Assembly (NCBI GenBank): GCA_027604185.1
Contig: JADGKB010000034.1
Span: 1-64,000 of the forward strand
Direction: 5' to 3'
From: Boothiomyces macroporosus
Lineage: Eukaryota > Chytridiomycota > Chytridiomycetes > Rhizophydiales > Terramycetaceae
Length of the DNA stretch: 64,000 nucleotides
Part shown: in pieces, positions 45,070 through 55,201 of the stretch
How the letters are laid out: each line of letters begins with the position of its first letter
Numbering within the stretch: position 1 is the first letter of the stretch
The notes under the pieces: generated by a model
The model's database searches: none
What the model was told of the DNA's origin: nothing
What the model saw: the letters and a program-made list of their open reading frames with translations, nothing else
Made by a program: the position numbers and the translations under genes

Positions 45070-45934
45070 ATGGGATGGAGAATAGATGGACCACAGTTAT
45101 TGGCTCCAGATTTCAGTACCTTCTTGCCCTGGGTAATGACTATCGTGATGGGATTGTACTTGACAGCTACAGCCGTCTTTTTCTTTCTGGAACTGTACAA
45201 CTTGATCAGATCATTTAAATGGGTAACAGGGTACTTGGTAACTCTACTGTTTTCTACTATATTATTCTATATTTTTCAAGGAATACACCTGTACATTTCT
45301 GATGCAAACGTGTATTACCACTGGGTATTTCTCTGGATAGGGTCGCTTTTGACTCTATTAGCAATATGCGGCCAAGTAATAGGATCTAATATAGTTGGAA
45401 ATTGCAAAAATGTTTGTGGTAATCATTCCTCATGTCAAAAAGAAAACAATTACGCGTATGCAAATTGCATCAATTGTAATCTACCCAGTGATATACTTCT
45501 TTTTTTATGCGCTCTTGGCAAACTTGGGAAAAGAACAACCGCAGTGGATCAACCTTGGGTATGCTGTGAGCAGCTGTATAGCAGGACTAGGAGCAATCGG
45601 ACTGGATAATTTCATTTCAATATCAATCATACGTTATTTATACTACACAATGAATGAATTAAAGCAAGCAAAAGCCAGCATCCAAATGACAGTATCCGTA
45701 AATGGAGAAATACAGCAAATCCAGCAGAAACAGCAGAATACAAAGTACAAATTTCTCTACATGTTTATAGCGACAATTATTCTCGACTGGATAGGGCTAA
45801 TACTATGGCTGGGGTCTTGGCTGATACAGGATTACATTTCATCGATATATGTGAGCGCCATTGGATGCACAATGATTGTCGGCCACATAATATCCAGTAA
45901 AAAAGAGATTAATTCTAGTCGCTATTACATTTAG
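45070..45934 (+). CDS. orphan multi-pass membrane protein, family 2 copy 2
   Basis: Exons 45070-45375 and 45395-45934, with a 19-nt intron at the same codon boundary as copy 1 (after CGQ), encode about 281 residues. The seven-segment layout and conserved blocks match copy 1; the cytosolic loop before the last two helices is Gln-rich (IQQIQQKQQN) and shorter. Tail ends polar. Tandem duplicate; function unknown. Confidence 0.78.
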
Positions 45935-46203
45935 AAACTATAAACTAATGAGCCAAACTAAACATCCATCGTGAATTAAATCCAGTGATCACGTTCCAGT
46001 CATTTGATCCAAAATAGACATGTAAATAAAGAAAAATTCAGCAAAAACTGAGCAAATGGCTCCTTTGAATGAAGCAAAGAAGCTGCGACCGTTCATATTT
46101 GAACCCTTTCTTTCCTTGCTGACGAGCCTATACAACTTTACCTTGTGGCTTTGAAAAAGTTTTTTGAATCGGACCCGCACAAAAAACCTTGGGAAAAAGA
46201 AGG

Positions 46204-47178
46204 ATGACCAAAGAGCATGGGCAGTCAACGTATTTAACTCTTAATCCATAGCTTGACTAAAAAATTGATCAGCGGAGCTATAGCTGGTGTGATTGGTACT
46301 TGCATGTAGGCTATTTCTAACGTAGAATATTTCCTCTTGATATTATCAAGACCAGGCTGCAAAATTCATCTTCCCAGTACCGGGGAATGTAATATTTGTT
46401 AATGTAGGTTGGACGTGGCAACAAAGATGTTCAAAGCGGAAGGGATTGCTGGGTTTTACCAAGGACTGATCCCAAATCTCACTGGTATTTTGTTTTTTAT
46501 AAAGGAATTATTCCTGAAAAGGCCATTAAACTAGCAGTTAATGACTACGCAAGGGAATACTGGGGCAGAAGGTTGAATATACATCCTGACGAATTACCAT
46601 TATCCTATGGAATGTTATCAGGAGCTACAGCAGGATTCTGCCAAGTTATAGCTACCAACCCAATGGAAATTGTAAAGATTCAACTACAGCTAGCGGGACT
46701 ACAAGGGAATTCTCTCTCTGCGTCAAACGTCGTAAAGGAAATGGGGATAAAAGGACTGTATAGGGGCACTACTGCTACATTAGCCAGAGATGTGCCCTTT
46801 TCTATTGTATTTTTTTCACTTGTATCTTTATTTAAGCAGCTTGGAACTCCAAAAGATCAGCCCACACCTTTCTCTACTATTTTTGCCAGTGGGATTAGTG
46901 CTGGAGCAATAGCGTCTGCATTGGTTACCCCTATGGATGTAGTCAAGACTAGACTGCAAGTTATGCAAAAGGAAGGTATTGTGGTTTACAAAGGCCAATT
47001 AGACTGCTACAAGTAATTATAGCTGACGTAGATCTATTATTGCCAAAGAAGGTCCGCAAGCATTATTTAACGGGTGTCTTCCAAGAGTATTAATTGTATC
47101 TGTAATTTTTGTCTAATCTAGCCATTATTCGCAATCACTGTGATGGTGTATGAATTCCAGCAAAGACTATTCGCTTGA
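46204..47178 (+). CDS. mitochondrial carrier (SLC25), glutamate/aspartate-carrier-like
   Basis: Seven exons with introns at 46230-46251, 46306-46325, 46389-46407, 46485-46504, 47013-47031 and 47102-47121 encode about 284 residues, standard for SLC25. Three tripartite repeats are seen with signatures FPLDIIKTRLQ, NPMEIVKIQLQ and TPMDVVKTRLQ, each followed by the Gly-rich second half (GFYQGLIPNLTG, GLYRGTTATLARD, LFNGCLPRV). The matrix-loop wording and the PEKAIKLAVNDYAR segment resemble glutamate carriers (SLC25A22/Agc type). Inner mitochondrial membrane. The first exon is 26 nt. Confidence 0.9.
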
Positions 47179-48908
47179 TTATTTAATATTTAAAATAAAT
47201 TTCGTAAGTCTGATCTTTACTCAATGAGGAATATCTTAGCCCTGGCTAAATAAAAAGTATTTATTGAAATATCTACAGTTTGGTGAGATTGCTTTGGTTG
47301 TTACCGCTGCTAAACAGGAGCAAGGTCTCTGCAGCTACTAGTTCTACAATAAAGCAAAAGCTACCTTTGTCCGACTTTAGATTATACATTATATATCGCA
47401 ACTTGATTCCCAATTCTAAAGCCAAAACACTGACACTCATCTTGGGATCTGTAATTGGTACATTGTTTTATAGACGTGTCCCTCATTTGGCAGGGATTTC
47501 TTCACATGAAAGAAAAAGACTGTCACATGTAATTTGCAATATTTTGGGTGATTAATGGTTTATCTCCTTTACCCAGGGCCCGATAACAGGATAAAAGGAT
47601 GTGATTGTGGTAAGCACAAGACCTATTTGTGCAAAAGAAATTGCACAAAGCTGAAAATAATGGCGGAATGTTAGCGACAGCAACCACAAAAATGATCTCT
47701 TGGCCATTCATCACTACCTTTTTCATCAAAAGTGAATATCCAACGTTCCAGGTTTTGTATTGCGGTAAAACTTTGGAAGGTACCACAATCAATCGAATGG
47801 TTGCATTGATAACCAAATTGTATGAAAATAAATCATCCATTTCCAAGCAAACGTGTTTTGCTTTTGGAGCAGTTCTATACCATAAATGGGTTAAAGTACT
47901 GGCTTCAAGAATTTATAGCCGAATAAAATGAATGTTACGGTTGCATTCTAGATGGTGATTCGATAGCGGTATCGGAAAATTTGAGATTAAGCAATCACAG
48001 GTCTTGATTGGTAATTAGCTATCGGTAATCAAATGGATTGGGTTGACTTTGGCCTTTGATTTTTCACCTTTTTATGGTTGGCACTTTGCAACTAGTACAG
48101 CTATGCCTCTATCCCGATTAGTGCATATGGTAGATATCCTGCTAACTGGATGCGTACATAGTTTAAACAATCCCTTGATTCGCTATGCAAAACAGGTTAA
48201 TTTCTAGGGCTTAAGTGAATAAAGTCTAAAATAATGTCTCCATTGAACGAGGGGCTTGTATATTAGGTCTTTTAATTACACATGAAAGCTACTTTCTCTT
48301 GAAAAACCAAAAGTAGGGGAGGCTTTGTGCTTGGAATTGAATTCAAAGTAAAAGTTCAACTACCATGCAACCACACCGTCATTGCAAACTAGAAAGTCGA
48401 TATAACATACCAAATATGCCGCTAATTGATGGAAACCCCTGTTGCGGGAAGATGTGTCGTGTGTGCGGCGTCATCAAGACGAAATCAACTGACTAAAACT
48501 ACCACTCTACAGATAAATACAACTAATTTATTAAACAGGATAAACAATTCACTCTTACCCTCCACACAACAGCGTCTTCGTACATTCAATATTTTGATTT
48601 TCTAAGCAAAAGTAGCGATTCCGCAGCTAAAAGTTCTAGTTCAGTGTTGAATTACCTTTCTCAGTTTTCAATTGGAAGAGAATGTATCTCAGCTTTATCG
48701 CCATTTCAAGTGCCATTCGGTTTATGGACGGTTCATACATTCAAATTGTGCACCGTGTTCAAAGTATTTATCCACAAACTGATGGTCACTCTGTAGTCAT
48801 GTGATCACAACAAATGATTTGGTAGTCACAGCGAGTTTCGTGGTTAAGTTTGAAAATGAGCAAATGGCGTTCTTTAGCAGAATATCACTAAACGTACAGA
48901 TTTTTGCT
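47179..48908. other. 1.7-kb region without a confident gene; possible unrecognised minus-strand membrane gene at 47283-47880
   Basis: Minus-strand frames between 47880 and 47283 look coding-like in pieces: a hydrophobic stretch FRHYFQLCAISFAQIGLVL (about 47690-47551), and MSVSVLALELGIKLRYIM onward (about 47450-47283). I found no set of GT-AG introns joining them. Plus-strand frames (47280-47555, 47629-47931) are also open but unrecognised. From 47940 to 48908 I see only AT-rich sequence without gene signals. Confidence 0.3.
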
Positions 48909-51251
48909 TTATTTGGCTAGTTCTATAGCTTCTTCAACATCCATGAATTCAAACTCTTCTCCTTTCTTTAGTTGGCAATACAACAAATCGTCATCAATGT
49001 AGGCCAGCAGTTTACCCATGCGATACAAATCTCTGCCATTCTTTTGCTTGTTGATTGGCAAGAATTCTATATTCGCATCAGCACACAAGCTTTCAACAAG
49101 ATCTTGGAAATGGAATTCTAGTTCTGTAATAGCGCTTTGTTCTTGTTTCTTGGCCACATTGGTAGGTACAAAGTCCATATTAGACGATAATCCTTGGTTG
49201 ATCATATCTAGACCAGTGCGGAACCCGTCTTTGAAACACTGTAGGTGATCAAGATTATTGTCGATAAAGAACGTTTTCCATGTAGTGTACCACTGGCTAA
49301 TTTCAGAATGATTTGATTCAGGCAATTTAATCCATTCCCATAGTACATTTTGCCACTTGTTAAAGAACTCTGTTTGTAATAAATTAGAAAACAAATGCGA
49401 CGGAATTACCTTTGACCAATTAATCACTGTAAGTAACGGCTCAATTTGCTGGTTTCCAGGATCAACTTCGAATTCGTTCCTCAAGTATAATATCAACTGT
49501 GGTAGAATTGAATTAACAATTAGCTGTTGCAGCTCATCCTTTGTAAAGACCTTTTGTAAAGTACTGTTTACCTCTGCCCATGTAGTTACTATTCTTAACG
49601 CAGTATCATCTGTAGGATGCCACTTTTTGAAAAACACTTGAAACTTTCTTCTAATAACAGGAAACAGTGGGTATATAGATTCTTGTAGTATGGGAAGCCA
49701 AGGGAATACCCACCCGTGTATTTGATATCCATCTTGCTTAATTCTGTGCAGCTCTAGAGCATGTTCAAGCTTTGGAAGTATTAATTGATTGACGATATTC
49801 GAGTGTAACCAAGGTGGTATAATTGCAGTATATTTTGACCAGTTTTCGATTAATTCTACTACAGGTTCAGGTTTGTATGGATTCCAATCGTTATTTATTG
49901 CCTGTCGTACTTTGGGTAACCAATATGAATAAATCATGTGTTCAAACAGTGACATTGTATCTTTATCATGAGAAGGGACTGCCAGTTGACTCCATTGGTA
50001 CAAGTCGTCCAGCATAAATGTAGGATTTTCCAGTGGGCTCCATCTCTTCATATTGTTTTTAAATACTGGTGTAAATATGGAAACAACCAAGGAATCCAAG
50101 TTATAGGCTTGGTATTCTTCCAGATATTCTTTGGCAATAGTAGCAAAATGACTGCCAAACAACTCGTTAATAATCTTTGGACTCACGTCTGGAGCTGATA
50201 ATTTCCAACTATTAGAAGAACTAATTTGCTGAACTTGAAGTGCAATCTCTAGAATCTTTTCCAATCTCGCCAATTTCCTTTCATGATCAGAAATAAGCTC
50301 TTTCGTAGCTTTGATTTCAGTATTATACCGTTCCTGCATTGCTATTTCTATTCGATTCTGTCTAGCGATATGTAACAGTTCATTTTGACACAAATCAGTT
50401 AGTAACTTCATGTTATGCAATAGTTCTGGAAGCCTTTCTGTGGCCTGCTCCTTTTCTTTAAGCAAATCTGCCATGTCCGTGACAATCTTTTCTTCCTTTC
50501 CAGTCAAATCGCGAATCTTTGTTGTTGTTGGCTGTGCAGTGACTGGTACTGTGCCAGACTCTGCTTGTTCAGCAATAATCTGCTGAGCAGTCTTGTACTT
50601 TGGTTTCCTTTTCTTTACAGATTTTTTCCAACTTGGCAAATTAGCGACTTCTTTAACTTCTTGTTTCTTTGTAGATTTACTCTTTTCTTCAACCATACCC
50701 AACCCTGCACCTTGTGGCCGAAGATTTACTTCTATAGGAGTAGCAATACCAGCGCCATCTCTACCTAGACCTTGACCAGGAACATAGCCCTGTTTCAGCA
50801 ACATTTTCAGACCAAACCCCTTGGTATGTTTGTTGAAAGCACCAAATTCTTGATCTAATACTACTGGTGCTGCCTTTACTGGCCGGTATTTGGTATCGTT
50901 TAATGTTTTAGGGGTGTATTTTGTTTCCTTTCTATCCGATGTATTCATATTGATATTTTCCATTTCAGACCTGTTGATATTTTCCATTCCTAAATCCGGA
51001 CGAGGTTTTCCAAACGAAGGTCGCTCTTCTTCCTCCTCTTCGTCCCTATCCCGCTTTACTGGAACATAGCCTTCAGAATCAGAGCCGGAATCCGAACCTG
51101 AAGATGATTCAATTTGTTTCTTTTGGAACTTGATTCCTCCCTTTTTCAGATTAATTCTTGGTTCATCTTCCATGAAATCACCGTAAATTTCTTTTTCTTT
51201 CTTTGAGTAAAATGTCTCTTCTTCGTCGCTCGAGTTTTCTTGATCAAACAT
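48909..51251 (-). CDS. TFIP11: TFIP11/NTR1-like G-patch spliceosome-disassembly factor
   Basis: Single exon, 780 residues. It starts with an acidic TFIP11-type N-terminus (YGDFMEDEP), then the G-patch (about residues 140-185: GFGLKMLLKQGYVPGQGLG, later GAGLGM), a Lys-rich linker with KTAQQIIAE, and a long helical C-terminal region of the GCFC type (WSPLENPTFMLDDLYQW and WNPYKPEPVVELIENW). Ntr1/TFIP11 recruits and activates the DEAH helicase Prp43/DHX15 to dismantle the post-splicing lariat complex. The gene itself has no intron although the genome depends heavily on splicing of 20-nt introns. Confidence 0.92.
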   Translation of the reverse strand: MFDQENSSDEEETFYSKKEKEIYGDFMEDEPRINLKKGGIKFQKKQIESSSGSDSGSDSEGYVPVKRDRDEEEEEERPSFGKPRPDLGMENINRSEMENINMNTSDRKETKYTPKTLNDTKYRPVKAAPVVLDQEFGAFNKHTKGFGLKMLLKQGYVPGQGLGRDGAGIATPIEVNLRPQGAGLGMVEEKSKSTKKQEVKEVANLPSWKKSVKKRKPKYKTAQQIIAEQAESGTVPVTAQPTTTKIRDLTGKEEKIVTDMADLLKEKEQATERLPELLHNMKLLTDLCQNELLHIARQNRIEIAMQERYNTEIKATKELISDHERKLARLEKILEIALQVQQISSSNSWKLSAPDVSPKIINELFGSHFATIAKEYLEEYQAYNLDSLVVSIFTPVFKNNMKRWSPLENPTFMLDDLYQWSQLAVPSHDKDTMSLFEHMIYSYWLPKVRQAINNDWNPYKPEPVVELIENWSKYTAIIPPWLHSNIVNQLILPKLEHALELHRIKQDGYQIHGWVFPWLPILQESIYPLFPVIRRKFQVFFKKWHPTDDTALRIVTTWAEVNSTLQKVFTKDELQQLIVNSILPQLILYLRNEFEVDPGNQQIEPLLTVINWSKVIPSHLFSNLLQTEFFNKWQNVLWEWIKLPESNHSEISQWYTTWKTFFIDNNLDHLQCFKDGFRTGLDMINQGLSSNMDFVPTNVAKKQEQSAITELEFHFQDLVESLCADANIEFLPINKQKNGRDLYRMGKLLAYIDDDLLYCQLKKGEEFEFMDVEEAIELAK

Positions 51252-51376
51252 TTTTGTAAAAATTAGAATGAGATTTATTGCCCTAAATTGGGAAAGCTAT
51301 TGGATGATACGGAAAGTGGAAATGAGCCAAGAAGATTTATTCGGTTCAAGGAGTGAGATAGTGAGATTTATTTGGG

Positions 51377-53392
51377 TCAAGAAACAATGCGATGCAAGAA
51401 TTTGATTCTACCGGTTGGACCTAATTGAATATCAAACCTTAGTTTGTTACCCATAGCATCCATCACATTGAATTCATCTAGGAGTTTGTGTTTCTTCATT
51501 GGCGGTAATTTCGCAATGAAATCCTCGATATCATTCCGTTTCAAGATAACGTTTCCAGTGTTCCAAATGCCATCAGGTTCAAATAAACGAGCAGCCCGCT
51601 TTCCATCTCGGTGATCAACTTTGTCTAGGAAAACTGCTAGTTTCTCTTTCAAACCACCCCGTGGATAGTATGTAGTATGAAGGTAATATTCAGATTCATG
51701 AGAGAGGGGTTTACCCAAAGTGTTTTTATACAGTGCAATAACATCAGGGTTTTCATGGCTCTTTCTTAAAGTTGATCTTTCATCAATGGAATAGATTGCC
51801 TTCATACGCTTCAGTAGAATATCTGGGTCCATAGATTTAGGTTCACCGCCTCCACCTAGACACCCACCTTTACATGCCATTACCTCAACCATCACATACT
51901 TTTTGTACCAGTTTGGATCATCATGGAACAGCTTTACAACATTACCAATTCCATTTACTACGCATACCTTTCCTACCGGTGTATCGCTTTCTTTAATAGC
52001 TCCAAGACCTCGGAGATCCTCAAACACTAGTGGGTGTTCGACACCAGCTAAATCCAGAGCGGTTCGAAGCGCTGCTTCCAAGACACCGCCAGTTGCACCA
52101 AATATCATTGCTGCACCTGTAGACTCTCCCAACGGAGAATCAAACTTTCCATCTGGTAGTTGAGTAAATGCTATTTTTCTGCTTTTGAATAACTGTCCAA
52201 GTTCTCGAGTGGTTAGCACTGCATCCACATCACCAGTCATTCCTGGTCGAATAGATTCCCCTTTTTTAGCAGTACATGGCATGATAGATACTATAAATGC
52301 ATCTTTATAAAACTTTCTTGTTATTGCTCCATGCATTTGTTGCGGCGATTTAGCAGTTGACAGCAAAGGAATAAGCTGTGGTTGATGCTTTTCAACATAA
52401 TTGATCCATCCAGGACAACAGCTAGTCATAATGGGTAGATTCTCTTTAGTTTTCAATCTTTCTAATAACTCTGATCCTTCTTCCATAATAGTCAAGTCAG
52501 CAGTAAAATTAGTGTCAAACACAAGATCGAACCCAGACTGTCGTAAAGCAGTAATCAGTTTTCCTGTTGAAACTGTTCCGGAAGGTAGCCCAAACTCTTC
52601 GCTGATAGCTACTCTAGTTGCCGGTGCAACTTGCACAATCAACTGCTTTCGTTTGGAATCAAGCTCTTTTAATACCTTTGGCCAGTCAAAGTGCTCTGTT
52701 AATGCACCAACAGGACATACATTGGTACACTGTCCACAGTCAATACACGGTGTATCTTTTAACGGCTTATCAAATACAGTAACTGGGAGCATCCGACCAC
52801 CACGTCCTTTGAACCCAATCACATTCAAGTTTTGGCCTTCACTCCCACACGCTTGAACACACAATCCACATTCAATACATTTACGCATATCTCTACTGAT
52901 ACAAGGGGAGGTGAAATCTTGACGATACTCTTCCCCACCCCTAATATTCTTTCCCAGCCTGATATCTTGAGTCTCATAATCGAGTTTTTTTTTGAAATCA
53001 TCATCACTTGTCAATTCAGTCTTTTCAAATGCGTGTTCGAGATTTAAATCTCTAACTGCATCTTGTAGTTTGCAGTTACCGTTTACTTGGCATACCATAC
53101 ACTCGTTTGGATGGCGTCCTACTAGTAACTCGAGATCTCTCTGTCTGTATTCCAGTAATTCTTTAGAGTCTGTTGTTACTTCCATGTCTTGTTCAACTGG
53201 TGTAATGCAGGACGGTAGTGGTTTTGAGGATTTGTTTGTTGTAACGAGGCATAATCTACAAGTTGCGTGGGGTTTGTAACGAGGGTTGTAGCATAATGTG
53301 GGCACCCTTGCTCCAGCTAACTGCACTGCTTGGAGAATAGTTGAGCCAGCAGCTACTTGAACAGGCTTGTTATTGATCAGTACTCTGAGCAT
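51377..53392 (-). CDS. hydA: [FeFe]-hydrogenase with complete N-terminal Fe-S relay and a novel C-terminal extension
   Basis: Single exon, 671 residues. Modules in order: [2Fe-2S] ferredoxin (C34, C45, C48, C62), His-ligated [4Fe-4S] (H94, C98, C101, C107), two [4Fe-4S] clusters (C172/175/178/182 and C216/219/222/226), then the H-cluster domain with L1 TSCCPGW (323-329), L2 MPCTAKKGE (371-379) and L3 MACKGGCLGGGGEP (505-518), and the small-subunit-like tail ending near LHTTY (575). This is the M3-type monomeric enzyme, catalysing reversible 2H+ + 2e- to H2. Residues 576-671 are an extra basic tail I do not recognise. The ferredoxin fold starts at residue 1, so no cleavable mitochondrial leader is visible. 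Maturases HydE/F/G are not in this window. Confidence 0.93.
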   Translation of the reverse strand: MLRVLINNKPVQVAAGSTILQAVQLAGARVPTLCYNPRYKPHATCRLCLVTTNKSSKPLPSCITPVEQDMEVTTDSKELLEYRQRDLELLVGRHPNECMVCQVNGNCKLQDAVRDLNLEHAFEKTELTSDDDFKKKLDYETQDIRLGKNIRGGEEYRQDFTSPCISRDMRKCIECGLCVQACGSEGQNLNVIGFKGRGGRMLPVTVFDKPLKDTPCIDCGQCTNVCPVGALTEHFDWPKVLKELDSKRKQLIVQVAPATRVAISEEFGLPSGTVSTGKLITALRQSGFDLVFDTNFTADLTIMEEGSELLERLKTKENLPIMTSCCPGWINYVEKHQPQLIPLLSTAKSPQQMHGAITRKFYKDAFIVSIMPCTAKKGESIRPGMTGDVDAVLTTRELGQLFKSRKIAFTQLPDGKFDSPLGESTGAAMIFGATGGVLEAALRTALDLAGVEHPLVFEDLRGLGAIKESDTPVGKVCVVNGIGNVVKLFHDDPNWYKKYVMVEVMACKGGCLGGGGEPKSMDPDILLKRMKAIYSIDERSTLRKSHENPDVIALYKNTLGKPLSHESEYYLHTTYYPRGGLKEKLAVFLDKVDHRDGKRAARLFEPDGIWNTGNVILKRNDIEDFIAKLPPMKKHKLLDEFNVMDAMGNKLRFDIQLGPTGRIKFLHRIVS

Positions 53393-53430
53393 TGTAATTT
53401 TTCCATTTTTTCGGTATATATATTCGATTA
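53377..53430 (-). promoter_or_regulatory. possible promoter and overlapping upstream ORF of the hydrogenase gene
   Basis: A 9-codon upstream ORF (ATG at 53406, stop at 53377-53379) overlaps the hydrogenase start codon (53392) in another frame. An AT-rich TATA-like run lies at about 53415-53424. If transcription starts about 25-30 bp after that run, the upstream ATG would not be in the mRNA, so a regulatory role is only a possibility. Confidence 0.3.
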
Positions 53431-53485
53431 ATAATTATGAGTCACAATGTCTGAAAATGACGGACAATTCGATTTATTCAACTTT

Positions 53486-54357
53486 CTATTTTGGTCCTGG
53501 GTAATCAAACAGAACTCTTAATCTCGTTACGAGTTCAAGGAACCCTTCCTCGTCATTCAAAAACCCTTTCCGAACCATAAAGTCAATCATTACCAAAGCC
53601 GCTTCCGGTTTAAACTTTTCTTTTAAAATCAATTCCTTAATTTCAGGTATTTCAAGTAATCGGAACGAATCTACTTCATCATCTTGTTGTTTTGGGACGA
53701 AATCGTTAGGTAATTGTAAATCAAACACATAGTTTGTTGCTGGTTCGCTTTCATATTCATCCAATCGCCAGAATGATATGCAACTGGTTTGGACCATGTC
53801 TTTGCACAATTCCTTTGATATTCCCGCCTCTGAATTAACGCGATTTACCTTCCCAGGCTTCTTTTACCATGCATTCTAATGGAGTATAACCGACTGTTAG
53901 TCTATATTAGATAATTGTACCCTCCAGCAGCAAGGTTGTCCAAATACCCTGGAAACGTTTGTTTGTTCAATGACCGCTTTCCAATCCACACTTTAACTTG
54001 ATCATTATCCAATATATATCCATTCATGTGACATCCATAACCCCGAATTCCCAACAGTGTGTTTGCTGATCGTTCAATTTCAAATAAAATAGAATCGGAG
54101 CCATAAACGTTGTATCTTTCATTTCGCCATCCTTTCAGGCATTTAAATAAACCCTTCGCCTTCCATTCCAGCAACATTTTTTCAATCGTTTCGGTACAGT
54201 TCGTTAATAAGATAATTTCATTTTGTTCCACTTGGAAAAAGGATGGCAGATGCGGTACCATTTTCGGCTGGATATGACCAATGGTTTCCGACTTGTATTT
54301 CAACGGAATGGGGTTGAATTGTTGGTAATTGCTATACTTTTTGACCAACTTCAACAT
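53486..54357 (-). CDS. DUF4743-Nudix hydrolase (Tnr3/YJR142W/NUDT20-like)
   Basis: Three exons (54357-53921, 53901-53849, 53829-53486; two 19-nt introns) encode about 277 residues. An N-terminal DUF4743-like domain (GWRNERYNVYG, FEIERSANTLLGIRGYGCHMNGY) precedes the Nudix part: VWIGKRSLNKQTFPGYLDNLAAGG, then the box core KEAWEEAGI formed by exon joining, then YVFDLQLPNDFVPKQQDDEV. The family includes the fungal thiamine-linked Tnr3 C-terminal domain and plant NUDT20/24; some act on oxidised thiamine diphosphates. No thiamine pyrophosphokinase domain is fused here. Divergent from the next gene with only 21 bp between starts. Confidence 0.9.
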
Positions 54358-54378
54358 TTTTAAAAAAATTCAAATCTC

Positions 54379-54960
54379 ATGATTGGACAGATTATTAAAG
54401 TTCAGCAGTTTCAGAAATACAGTAAATTAACGATTCGTACGGATCAAATACAGGATTTTAGTTTTTTCAATCCGGTAGATCAGTCAATGGTTGGGAGATA
54501 CTGCTATTTCCGAACCAAAAAGAACGTGGTGGATTACTTGGTGTGGTTATACAAAGAGCCTTCTCTAAAAGAGATTCAAGTAGTGGATAAAGAAGTAATG
54601 GAATCGCGTACCATCAGCCAACTAGCAGAGAGCATTGTAAATAACCTACCCTCGCTCCCACAAACAAAAGAGGGCCAATTAGATCCAAAGATAGATGATA
54701 TGATGATGAATTTAAAGATTGAAGATGTACAGGTAGAATTTGATGAAATGACTGTCCAGGAATACATGTCCGAATTGAACCAAGATATTGAAGAAATTCT
54801 ATTTGATGATTTACTTTCAAACTCGCTGCTTTCAGAGTTGAAACAAGATTCCTTTTTGGGTGAATCTATCGTCGACGAAACTCTTCCCTTGGTATTTGAT
54901 GAATCCTGTACTCTAACAGGTACTCAAACCAACAACTTGCTACAACAGCTATTGGGCTAG
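54379..54960 (+). CDS. hypothetical acidic protein
   Basis: Single open frame of 193 residues starting 21 bp from the divergent Nudix gene. The N-terminal 70 residues (MIGQIIKVQQFQKYSKLTI.. FSFFNPVDQSMVGRYCYF) have the alternating pattern of a small beta-barrel such as an OB fold. The remainder is acidic and helical (EFDEMTVQEYMSELNQDIEE). No recognised family, signal peptide or membrane segment. It could encode an adaptor or DNA/RNA-binding protein, but that is a guess from pattern alone. Confidence 0.6.
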   Translation: MIGQIIKVQQFQKYSKLTIRTDQIQDFSFFNPVDQSMVGRYCYFRTKKNVVDYLVWLYKEPSLKEIQVVDKEVMESRTISQLAESIVNNLPSLPQTKEGQLDPKIDDMMMNLKIEDVQVEFDEMTVQEYMSELNQDIEEILFDDLLSNSLLSELKQDSFLGESIVDETLPLVFDESCTLTGTQTNNLLQQLLG

Positions 54961-55042
54961 ATGTGATATATTTTGACTTTTGTAGCCCGGATTTAGTAAA
55001 TGGATTCTTGCAAGACCGGGTCAACGAATAAATTATTGACTT

Positions 55043-55201
55043 TTATACACGAGATTTATTGTAGTTGTCGAGTGCAATCGTTGGTTCAGGACGAAGGGCT
55101 TTGACAGGCACACATCCAAAAATACCACATTTGTTTCCCCTTTTTTCGATCGGTATAGAAAGTGCCAAGACATTAACTGCAACCAGTAGCAAGGATATCA
55201 T
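55043..55201 (-). CDS. small secreted peptide precursor 1 (CX4C, KR site)
   Basis: 52 residues from the ATG at 55201: MISLLLVAVNVLALS is a clean signal peptide. IPIEKR follows, a Kex2-type dibasic site, and then GNKCGIFGCVPVKALRPEP... with a C-x4-C loop. A Met at 55231 would add ten residues in front of the signal peptide, so 55201 is preferred. First of four small secreted-product genes on the same strand. No homology recognised. Confidence 0.6.
   Translation of the reverse strand: MISLLLVAVNVLALSIPIEKRGNKCGIFGCVPVKALRPEPTIALDNYNKSRV

Noticed and set aside
45989..46228. 79-codon minus-strand open frame
   Set aside because: Overlaps the first exon of the mitochondrial carrier, has no recognised motif and unusual composition.
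51377..53392. Complex I 75-kDa subunit (NuoG) instead of hydrogenase
   Set aside because: The N-terminal Fe-S modules are shared, but the three H-cluster motifs TSCCPGW, MPCTAKK and MACKGGC are specific to [FeFe]-hydrogenases.
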